Assembly: GCA_024408895.1 (NCBI GenBank)
Contig: JAKSUO010000015.1
Location: 1 to 14,135, forward strand
DNA from: Alphaproteobacteria bacterium
Lineage (GTDB): Bacteria; Pseudomonadota; Alphaproteobacteria; RF32; CAG-239
Length of the DNA: 14,135 nt
Direction of reading: 5' to 3'
Shown here: in pieces, positions 8,098 through 14,135 of the stretch
How positions within the stretch are numbered: the first letter of the stretch is position 1
How the letters are laid out: each line of letters starts with the position of its first letter
Notes under the pieces: generated by a model
Told to the model about the DNA's origin: nothing
What the model saw: only the letters and a program-made list of their open reading frames with translations
Databases searched by the model: none
Made by a program: the position numbers and the translations under genes

Positions 8098-8610
8098 TTA
8101 TCTAAAAGTCCAAACGATAACATTGTCGTTTGGTTGGCAAATGTCTCTGGTTTTATATTTTTTTATGGGTAAAGAGTGTTCTTCTCCCCAAGAGAACTCA
8201 GTGTCATTTACCGTTATTTTTTGTAAGCCGAGTTGAGTATTTGCTTTTATCGGCATTTCACTAAGACCTATGCAGGCTGACTTGTTCAAATTTTTTAATG
8301 CAATATCAAATTGCATTTCTCCCGGCATAATCATATCTCCGTTGATGCCATTGCCCACGTCAAATTTGAATTCATTATATTTAGCAGTGTCAAACTTTAT
8401 CAAACCGTTTGTTTGCGCCGATTCGGTGGATAATTTCCAATACCCCGGTTGGTCCCTGTAAAAACTGCGAACGGTATCGGCGGTTGCAAAGATTTGTTCA
8501 TGGATAGCTTTGTATGGATTGCGCATTAAGACATAGCAAAGAAAAATAATTGCCAACCAGAAGCCCAAACAAAATAGAAAACTTCGTAAATATCTCATAT
8601 CAATAGACAT
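8098..8610 (-). CDS. Type IVb pilin-like membrane protein in the pilS position, without a clear prepilin-peptidase site
   Basis: The 170-residue product (start at 8610) has a short cytoplasmic head MSIDMRYLR, one membrane helix at about 8-29, then a periplasmic part. That part resembles type IVb pilins: an amphipathic helix ending in VRSFYRDQPGYWKL, then NGLI, GDMIMPGEMQFDI, a central Cys in SACIGL (C113), and a terminal Cys158 followed by NDNVIVWTF. Two cysteines spaced this way match the pilin disulfide loop. The usual Gly before the cleavage site and Glu at +5 are missing, so it may be an unprocessed or minor-pilin-like component. The frame runs back to an ATG at 8688, but that extension lies inside the PilR gene; ATG 8610 with AAAGGA 9 bases upstream, 13 bases after the PilR stop, is preferred. 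Position as last gene after pilR mirrors R64 pilS. The pilin link is pattern recognition and needs a structure check. Confidence 0.62.
   Translation of the reverse strand: MSIDMRYLRSFLFCLGFWLAIIFLCYVLMRNPYKAIHEQIFATADTVRSFYRDQPGYWKLSTESAQTNGLIKFDTAKYNEFKFDVGNGINGDMIMPGEMQFDIALKNLNKSACIGLSEMPIKANTQLGLQKITVNDTEFSWGEEHSLPIKKYKTRDICQPNDNVIVWTFR
8110..8133. terminator. Hairpin between convergent PilT-like and pilin-like genes, possible bidirectional terminator
   Basis: CCAAACGA at 8110-8117 is the exact reverse complement of TCGTTTGG at 8126-8133, with an 8-base loop. The hairpin lies in the last codons of the pilin-like gene, 20 bases after the PilT-like stop. On the minus strand it is followed by ACTTTTAG and an AT-rich run, a weak U-tract; on the plus strand there is no U-tract directly after it. 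It may slow or end transcription of the pilus operon, but the evidence is only the inverted repeat and its place. Confidence 0.4.
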
Positions 8611-8619
8611 TAGCAGCCA

Positions 8620-8625
8620 TCCTTT
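8620..8625 (-). promoter_or_regulatory. Shine-Dalgarno that decides the pilin-like gene start
   Basis: AAAGGA on the minus strand, overlapping the TAA of the PilR-like gene, sits 9 bases before ATG 8610. It supports the short 170-residue form over the 196-residue reading from ATG 8688. Confidence 0.6.
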
Positions 8626-9742
8626 ATTTACCCATAGAACTGGTAATTTGATCTTGCATATCAAAGGTGCCGAATACCGCCCACGCAATAATACCGGAAA
8701 CAGTCAACATTGCGACAGCGTTCATCACTTCAGCTCTTTGCTCAATAAGATAGACAGACTCTTCCAACCATTCATTAGCCAGTTTATCTAAGGCCTCTTC
8801 AAAGTTATCCAACTCCGAATAGATTTTCAAATCGGCAATAATTTGTTTATCCGGAAATTCCATACCGGATTTTTGCAATGCTTGTCCCAAGTTATGACCG
8901 TTTTTAATGTGGAATAAAGCACCATCAATACGTTCTTTCAAATAGCGGTTTGATTCTTTACGCAAAGAAGCCAAGGCAATAGACAACGGCACGCCGCCCT
9001 TAACGAGCGCTGATAAGGATAATAGCCATGTAATGCCGGTAAAGATTTTATATAATGACCAAGGTGGATAACGGTCAAAAACAACACGCGCTTTACCCGT
9101 CCAAATACCGATGGTGGCATAAATAGTTATACCGATGACAGGCAAAACAGAAAAAGCGATACCCCAATTTTCTTGAATCCAAGTTGACATATCAACCAAA
9201 TTTTTTGCGGTACCTGTCCACACGGTTTTCGGCGCGGCACTGAGCATTGGCGGAACCATATATACACCGATGGCATATAAAATAAGTACAGACATCATCA
9301 TCAAGAAAGACGGGTAAGTAACTGCTGAAATGATAGGACGAATCATTCGGGTAGAACCTTCCGTTACCTTAATCAAGTTCAATAAGGCGCTTTCCAAATC
9401 TGACACATCACCAACGGAAAGCATCAAACGCTCACGGCTGGGAGCCCAACCCTTTAAAGCATCGGAAAACGGATGACCTTCATGCAGGGCGCGACCCCAT
9501 GCACTGACAGCAATACCCATAGGATTATCCGGGTGTGCGCCTTCTTCAGTTAAGCCGTTATAAATCATATCCAAGGAATTCATTAAAGAAAATCGGTTAC
9601 GAAGCAAAGCAGCCAATTTACGATAAATTTTCAGACGACCTTTGTTAGAAAGATTGCACATAATTTTCGCATAAGTCAAAATCCAATCATTGGAGTTTTG
9701 CATAGCTTTGTTGAAAGCGCTCTGTTTTTTAATTTCAGGCAT
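8624..9742 (-). CDS. pilR: PilR-like inner-membrane platform protein (GspF/PilC family) of the type IVb pilus
   Basis: GspF-family proteins sit in the inner membrane at the base of the pilus and couple the ATPase to pilin polymerisation. The 372-residue product has the family layout of two repeated cytoplasmic helical domains and three membrane segments, at about 140-165, 193-215 and 340-360. The repeats are visible in FSDALKGWAPSRERLML at about 92-108 and NLGQALQKSGMEFPDKQ at about 284-300. The second repeat includes LSALVKGGVPLSIAL. It follows the ATPase gene by 9 bases, and the TAG stop of that gene overlaps its strong Shine-Dalgarno AGGAG. The symbol follows the R64 thin-pilus naming because the gene order pilO-P-Q-R-S is kept; a general label type II secretion F family protein is equally safe. 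No odd features seen. Confidence 0.87.
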   Translation of the reverse strand: MPEIKKQSAFNKAMQNSNDWILTYAKIMCNLSNKGRLKIYRKLAALLRNRFSLMNSLDMIYNGLTEEGAHPDNPMGIAVSAWGRALHEGHPFSDALKGWAPSRERLMLSVGDVSDLESALLNLIKVTEGSTRMIRPIISAVTYPSFLMMMSVLILYAIGVYMVPPMLSAAPKTVWTGTAKNLVDMSTWIQENWGIAFSVLPVIGITIYATIGIWTGKARVVFDRYPPWSLYKIFTGITWLLSLSALVKGGVPLSIALASLRKESNRYLKERIDGALFHIKNGHNLGQALQKSGMEFPDKQIIADLKIYSELDNFEEALDKLANEWLEESVYLIEQRAEVMNAVAMLTVSGIIAWAVFGTFDMQDQITSSMGK

Positions 9743-9751
9743 TCTAATCTC

Positions 9752-11419
9752 CTAATATATCGGTCGTTGGTCTAACAAACCGCACCAACGTTCAACTTCA
9801 TCAATATCAATATATCCTCTGAGCATACGCTCAATAGCCGCTTCACGTAAAGGTCTGCCATCAAGTTCACTAATCCAATAATCTATGGCCTCTTTGGTAT
9901 TGTTATTAACCATCATTGTTAAAAAGTGGGCATCAGGAATAATAATTTCCGGTACGGACATACGGCCGATAATGCCTTTTTGATGACAATATTTACAACC
10001 GGCTCCGCGTGTGTAGGTATTTTCAATACCATAGTCACCCAAAGCTGTTTTTACACGTTCAAACGAAGGGTCGCTACGGCGTTCCGTAAGCGGAACACGG
10101 CAATACGGACATAAGCGACGGAATAAACGTTGAGATATAAGTCCTTTCATAATTTCCGGATCGTTTAACATATATGGCTGAATACCCATATCGCGTAAAC
10201 GAGTGATAATTGCCGGTGCTGAGTTGGTGTGCAGTGTGGTCCACACGCTGTGTCCGGACAGTGCGCCTTTAAACACCAAGCCGGCAGCCGAAAGTGAACG
10301 AATTTCGCCGACCATCATAACATCCGGATCTGAACGCAAAGCCGCAGACAATGCTTTATTAAATTCTTCATCTTTTTCTTCTTCGGTAGTGGCATTGGTC
10401 ACCGGCATTTGCCGCGCACCAGGAATTGGATATTCCGGCGGGTCTTCAACGGTAATAACATTGATTTCGCCACGACGTTCTTGAATAAGTTTAATCATAT
10501 TGCGTTGCAGAGTCGTTGATTTACCCGAACCTGTCGGGCCAGAAATTATGTTTAGTCCGACAGCAGTCGCCCGCAAACGATAAAATAAATTTAATTCTCT
10601 GTCGCCAAGGCCGAGAGAGCGTAAATCGCTGTTTCCATTTGGGTTATCATCGGCATACAAAAGACGCATAACCAAATATTGCGAACCGAAAGCCACCGGG
10701 TTGAATTGCAAACGAATAGCTAAAACATTGTGTGGTAACTTGAGCTTACCGTTTGTGCCGCGGAGAGGTTTATCACCCAATTTTTGCGCACCTTGAAACT
10801 CATTTTGAGCGAAGTTTGCATCGGAAATATCGGCCGACGCAAAGGCGGCACGAACGAATGCCTCACCCCATTCTTTTGAATACTCTAACTCACGTTCCAT
10901 CATACCATTAATACGGAACATTACAACTGTGGTATCAGCTACGATAACATGCACATCGGAAACTTTTTTGGAAGCGGCACGCGAAATAACGCTTAAAAAG
11001 TCAATCTGCATTTGATAATCGTCAGTTTCTTCTATGGATATATCGATTTGTCCCATACCACGTTCGGCATAGGCATAAATTGCAGATAGTTCTTGTGCGG
11101 GAACGTATCTTGGCTGATTAATTAACATATGGCGTCGTTTAGCAATGGCGGTAAAGTTTAATACTTTTCCGTCAAAGCGGTGCATTTCATCTACCAGATA
11201 TGTGCCATCAGAAAACAAAGCAAGCATTCGCCTTGTTCCGCTGTCAACATAAACATCGCCACCTTCCAGAGTTAGTAATTTATTGCCGTTTGCAAAAAGA
11301 AGCTGGAAGATATTTTTGTTGTTTTTATCTTCTTCTTTAAGAACGCCGGAAGATTTGTCCGGTTGTTGAACCGTCAAATCTTCTGTTTGTTGTTTATCTA
11401 TTTTTTCTTCTTCAGCCAT
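9752..11419 (-). CDS. pilQ: PilQ-like pilus extension ATPase (GspE/PilB family) of the type IVb pilus
   Basis: This cytoplasmic hexameric ATPase should drive pilus extension. Of 555 residues, the core starts near 135 (FLSVISRAASKKVSDVHV). It contains Walker A GPTGSGKS at 294-301, Asp box TVEDPPEYP at 323-331, Walker B VMMVGEIR at 367-374 and His box TTLHTNSA at 394-401. A four-cysteine zinc site follows (C437, C440, C475, C478). The zinc site marks it as an extension-type rather than retraction-type motor. The first 130 residues begin with a charged, probably disordered tail, then a small beta-like segment (about 36-100). That segment does not look like the usual GspE N-terminal domain. Start ATG 11419 has only weak Shine-Dalgarno AAGAG and lies 8 bases after the PilP-like stop, so translational coupling is likely. 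pilQ here follows R64 naming and is not the secretin PilQ of type IVa systems. Confidence 0.9.
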   Translation of the reverse strand: MAEEEKIDKQQTEDLTVQQPDKSSGVLKEEDKNNKNIFQLLFANGNKLLTLEGGDVYVDSGTRRMLALFSDGTYLVDEMHRFDGKVLNFTAIAKRRHMLINQPRYVPAQELSAIYAYAERGMGQIDISIEETDDYQMQIDFLSVISRAASKKVSDVHVIVADTTVVMFRINGMMERELEYSKEWGEAFVRAAFASADISDANFAQNEFQGAQKLGDKPLRGTNGKLKLPHNVLAIRLQFNPVAFGSQYLVMRLLYADDNPNGNSDLRSLGLGDRELNLFYRLRATAVGLNIISGPTGSGKSTTLQRNMIKLIQERRGEINVITVEDPPEYPIPGARQMPVTNATTEEEKDEEFNKALSAALRSDPDVMMVGEIRSLSAAGLVFKGALSGHSVWTTLHTNSAPAIITRLRDMGIQPYMLNDPEIMKGLISQRLFRRLCPYCRVPLTERRSDPSFERVKTALGDYGIENTYTRGAGCKYCHQKGIIGRMSVPEIIIPDAHFLTMMVNNNTKEAIDYWISELDGRPLREAAIERMLRGYIDIDEVERWCGLLDQRPIY

Positions 11420-11427
11420 CTTAACTC

Positions 11428-13167
11428 TTATTGTACAAACATACCCGATCCGAACGATGCGGAAAGGCCAGCTCTGCTACGCGCCGAAGCTTTTGACTTA
11501 CGAACACTCGGTGAAGTAGTAGTTGTTGCCGGTGCCGGTGCCGGATTCGTCGGGGCTTTAACATTATTGGTAGAAGCATTGCCCATAACATTTTTAGCCT
11601 GCGTAGGTGTGCTGACTTTTTCTGTTTCTTCCGGTAACTTATCTGCATTATTAAACGCAACGGTAGGTTCAAAATCCAGAACTGTTCCTCCGGTGTAGAT
11701 AAAGCTTCTGACACCACCATTTTCAAAGGCAACATAATGATCAGTAATAGCTGTTACAACTTCGCCGCCTTTAAGCATTGAACCCTTATGAACGATGAAG
11801 GTTGTTCCGTCCTTGTTTACAATTTTAGCTACGATGTCATCACCTTTGCCTGTAATATCCATAATAGCATATTCTTGAGACATATCAATAGCACCTTCGC
11901 CCATACCGGCCATAACAGCAGCGGCGGCAAAAGGATTGGTCATGCTGCTTTCTTTGAGCTTGTTCAACTTTTCTTCGCTTTCTGAAATAACACGTTTCAA
12001 ACTACTGATGTGCGAATTCAAAGAAGCAACGATTCTCGTGTGGTTGGCCACAGTGGTTTCTGCTTTTTTCTGCAATATCATAGCATGATGTTGAACTTGT
12101 TCAACCTGATCCTCAAAATCCTTGAGAAGAAGCTTGCGATCTTCTTCTAACTCATGGATTCTATTCAACAGCTCGGTATTTTTTGAAATCCATTGTTGAT
12201 TCATTTTTAACATTTCGTTCATATATTCATTTAATACTTTACCTTGCCGAACTTTTTCAAGCTCAATTTCTTTTTGCTTTAAGACTTCTTGTTCTTTTAG
12301 CAACATAGCCTGACGCTCGGCTTCTTGGTCTTTGAGCTTTTCTTCTTCTTGTTTGCGTGCAAATTCAGCTTCTTGTTTTGCTTTGATTCGCTGCATACGC
12401 AAACTGGCTACTTTGTTTTTCAATTCTTCTCTTTTCAATTCAAGATTAAGTAAAGTATTTTGCTTTTCAATATTTGACATCTGATTGAAGAGATCATTAT
12501 CAACTTTTGATAAAATAGAATTACCGAAGCTTTCAAAAGGAGATTTAGGCGTTTCTGCTTCCGGAATGGTTTCTTCTTTTTTCTCACCGCCATTTTCTCC
12601 TTCGGCCAATAAATCATCACCTTCATCAGCATCCAACCCGAGTTCTGCGTCAATGGCGCTGTCGTTTAAACTTGCATCCTGCAAATCTAACTCGTTATTA
12701 TTTAAACTATCGTCAGCAACGGGTGCTTCCGGAGTTCCATCTTGCGGCGCCGGAGCGGAATTTTCATCAACCGCATTTTCTGTTGGTTCAGCAATTGCTG
12801 TATCGGCAAGGAGTTCATCGGTTTCATCGAACAAATCGGAAGATAATTTTTCCGCAGTAGCTTCTTGTTCCGCTGTAACGACTTCCGCCAAAGGTGCGGT
12901 TTCTGTGCTGTTTCCCGCAACAGGTGGAATTGCTTCAGCATTTTCAGCCACAGCTTCTGCTGCAGTTGTTTCCAACACAGCATCGGGTGCAGCTATATCT
13001 GTTTGTGTTTTATCAGCGCTGGAATTATCTACGCTAATCAGAGAATCTGCTTGCGCTTCAGGCACAGGTGCAACCTCTTCGGCATAACTTACGCCTTGGA
13101 CAGACATCATAACCGCAAAAGTAAGTGCCAGTATAATGACTGCTTTATTTTTCAGATTGTAACTCAT
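11428..13167 (-). CDS. Very large PilP-like pilus protein: signal peptide, acidic region, coiled coil, C-terminal PilP/GspC-like domain
   Basis: The 579-residue product starts with a signal peptide (hydrophobic 9-24, likely cut after SYA at 29), so most of it is periplasmic. Residues 30-210 are Ala/Glu/Asp/Pro-rich and probably disordered. Residues 226-405 are a long heptad-rich coiled coil (KREELKNK, RKQEEEKLKDQE, LEEDRKLLLKD). Residues 432-500 have the alternating pattern of the PilP/GspC homology domain: IMDITGKGDDIVAKIV, then TTFIVHKGSMLKGGEVVTAI. The tail (505-579) is Pro/Ala/Thr/Ser-rich and ends SFGSGMFVQ. R64 PilP is only about 150 residues, so this is an expanded form, possibly spanning the periplasm between the PilO2-like protein and a secretin. 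Start ATG 13167 has strong AAAGGAG at 13180-13174 and overlaps the end of the upstream gene by 23 bases. The PilP link rests on the small domain plus gene order. Confidence 0.68.
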   Translation of the reverse strand: MSYNLKNKAVIILALTFAVMMSVQGVSYAEEVAPVPEAQADSLISVDNSSADKTQTDIAAPDAVLETTAAEAVAENAEAIPPVAGNSTETAPLAEVVTAEQEATAEKLSSDLFDETDELLADTAIAEPTENAVDENSAPAPQDGTPEAPVADDSLNNNELDLQDASLNDSAIDAELGLDADEGDDLLAEGENGGEKKEETIPEAETPKSPFESFGNSILSKVDNDLFNQMSNIEKQNTLLNLELKREELKNKVASLRMQRIKAKQEAEFARKQEEEKLKDQEAERQAMLLKEQEVLKQKEIELEKVRQGKVLNEYMNEMLKMNQQWISKNTELLNRIHELEEDRKLLLKDFEDQVEQVQHHAMILQKKAETTVANHTRIVASLNSHISSLKRVISESEEKLNKLKESSMTNPFAAAAVMAGMGEGAIDMSQEYAIMDITGKGDDIVAKIVNKDGTTFIVHKGSMLKGGEVVTAITDHYVAFENGGVRSFIYTGGTVLDFEPTVAFNNADKLPEETEKVSTPTQAKNVMGNASTNNVKAPTNPAPAPATTTTSPSVRKSKASARSRAGLSASFGSGMFVQ

Positions 13168-14131
13168 AAATTTCTCCTTTGTATGTCCAGCTACTGTTGT
13201 TTATGTCATATGTTACGGTTTTAATTGATAATCCCGAAAATCTCATTAACAATTCAATCCAATTCAACGGATCGTTGTGGGATTGAATTGTAAATTCTAC
13301 CAAATCGTATGTGTTTCCGCGTGGAGACACCCAATTGTTCTGTGTAATCTTAATATTTACACCCAATGTTTGGTTTATATCATTAATGATGTTTGTTAAA
13401 TCTACCACATTATATTCCGGTGGTGAATTTAACGTGCTTATTTCTCCTATCGGCATGGTTACCATTACCGTATTACCGTCAGACGAAAGAACTCTGGAAG
13501 AAAATTCCACACCGGAAACATTAAGAGCTTGTTCCATCCACGTTAAACGACCGAGTTCACGTTTCCACGAAGTAACCAATCCGGTGGAAGAATTGCACGT
13601 AACACCTTCCAGTTTCCAACCAGGAACTGTAATTTGTACAACTTTTTTAACGGCCTGATAGCAATTACGCATCACATCAATCGGATTTTCCAATTTTTCC
13701 CATGGTTTTGGCTCAGGCGGCACATAAACCGGGGCTTCAACTTGTTCAACCGGCGCAATTACCGGAGCTTCCGGTGGTGTGAAAAACATACTTTGAATGG
13801 TAGAATAACCAAACCATGCAATAATAGCAAAACCGACAATAATCACACCCAGCATAAGGTTATCATTGCTGGCATTGATTTTACTGAGTCCGACTTGTAA
13901 TCCTTTTTTCAATAAAGGACCTAATTCGTCTGTTCTTGCTTCTTCTATACCCCATTCCGCCGGTGCGAAAAGTACTTCCCAATCAGGAACGGCCAACATG
14001 GAAATAAACTGATCTTTTGCATCTTTTTCATCAACGAACAACGTGTCACCATCGGACAAGATAACATCATTTCTGAAACAAATGTACCACCAACCGGTAT
14101 CAACTTTGAACACCCCCATAAAAGACGGCAC
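13145..14131 (-). CDS. pilO2: PilO2-like type IVb pilus accessory protein (start uncertain, may extend beyond window)
   Basis: PilO2 (the PilO of R64-type pili, BfpC-like at its cytoplasmic end) links the cytoplasmic ATPase to the periplasmic part of the pilus machine. From the GTG at 14131 the product is 328 residues. It has a cytoplasmic domain at 1-90 (VDTGWWYICFRNDVILSDGD, then WEVLFAPAEWGIEEA), one membrane helix at 92-115 (LMLGVIIVGFAIIAWFG) and a Pro-rich linker at 118-145. The periplasmic domain at 150-328 contains PGWKLEGVTCN, TSWKRELGRLTW and paired Cys157/Cys179 that could form a disulfide. The frame stays open to the window edge, so the true start may be GTG 14131, ATG 14119 (giving MGVFKVD) or further upstream; no Shine-Dalgarno decides. 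It is first in the visible operon and its end overlaps the PilP-like start by 23 bases, implying coupled translation. Identification rests on layout, motifs and synteny. Confidence 0.7.
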   Translation of the reverse strand: MPSFMGVFKVDTGWWYICFRNDVILSDGDTLFVDEKDAKDQFISMLAVPDWEVLFAPAEWGIEEARTDELGPLLKKGLQVGLSKINASNDNLMLGVIIVGFAIIAWFGYSTIQSMFFTPPEAPVIAPVEQVEAPVYVPPEPKPWEKLENPIDVMRNCYQAVKKVVQITVPGWKLEGVTCNSSTGLVTSWKRELGRLTWMEQALNVSGVEFSSRVLSSDGNTVMVTMPIGEISTLNSPPEYNVVDLTNIINDINQTLGVNIKITQNNWVSPRGNTYDLVEFTIQSHNDPLNWIELLMRFSGLSIKTVTYDINNSSWTYKGEIYELQSEK

Positions 14132-14135
14132 ATTA

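Noticed and set aside
8611..8688. 26-residue N-terminal extension of the pilin-like gene, which would place NKGW before the membrane segment like a prepilin leader
   Set aside because: The segment lies mostly inside the PilR-like gene. The internal ATG 8610 has a good Shine-Dalgarno, and even with the extension the Glu-5 position would be Ser. The apparent KGW arises from translating the Shine-Dalgarno region.
12485..13087. 200-codon Ser/Ala-rich open frame on the plus strand
   Set aside because: It is antisense to the Ala/Glu-rich part of the PilP-like gene; repetitive GC-rich codons there suppress stops. Composition is low complexity, with no family likeness and no Shine-Dalgarno.
7112..14131. 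Interpretation as a Dot/Icm type IV secretion system because of the DotB-like ATPase
   Set aside because: The GspE with a zinc site, the GspF platform protein and the PilO2/PilP order point to a type IVb pilus; no DotC, DotD, DotA or IcmE-like protein is visible.

Overview
The window reads as chromosome of a moderately AT-rich Gram-negative bacterium. It carries UvrA, an MsbA-like exporter and an envelope-spanning type IVb pilus assembly operon. Several products resemble those of uncultured, host-associated Alphaproteobacteria, but that placement is an inference from protein character and composition, not from a marker gene. No tRNA, rRNA, CRISPR array, transposase or integrase was seen, and no gap between genes exceeds about 155 bases.

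Layout. Positions 1-4676 (+ strand) hold a tightly packed run. It comprises the C-terminal 60% of uvrA (cut by the window edge), queH (epoxyqueuosine reductase), an LdcA/MccF-type (S66) carboxypeptidase gene interrupted by an in-frame TGA, and a short CstA-family permease. Positions 4673-6958 (- strand) hold an MsbA-like half-size ABC exporter with an extra periplasmic N-terminal domain; it converges on the permease with a 4-base overlap. A 153-base divergent promoter region (6959-7111) separates it from a PilT/DotB-type ATPase (7112-8089, +).

Positions 14135-8098 (- strand) hold a five-gene operon that reads, in transcription order, PilO2-like, PilP-like, PilQ-like (GspE ATPase), PilR-like (GspF platform) and a pilin-like protein. 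This is the pilO-P-Q-R-S order of the thin (type IVb) pilus operon of plasmid R64. The operon begins outside the window and ends at 8098, converging on the PilT-like ATPase gene with only 8 bases between the stops.

How the parts fit. The pil genes and the PilT-like ATPase plausibly form one machine: PilR is the membrane platform, PilQ powers extension, PilO2 and PilP link the inner membrane to a secretin (not in view), and the PilT-like ATPase may power retraction. Three things depart from the R64 model. The PilP-like protein is about four times the usual size, with a long acidic segment and a coiled coil before the usual small C-terminal domain. The protein in the PilS position looks like a type IVb pilin in its periplasmic part but lacks a recognisable prepilin-peptidase site and the Glu-5 position. 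A retraction-type ATPase gene lies beside the operon. The carboxypeptidase and permease next to each other suggest peptide or muropeptide recovery, but the carboxypeptidase is broken as read.
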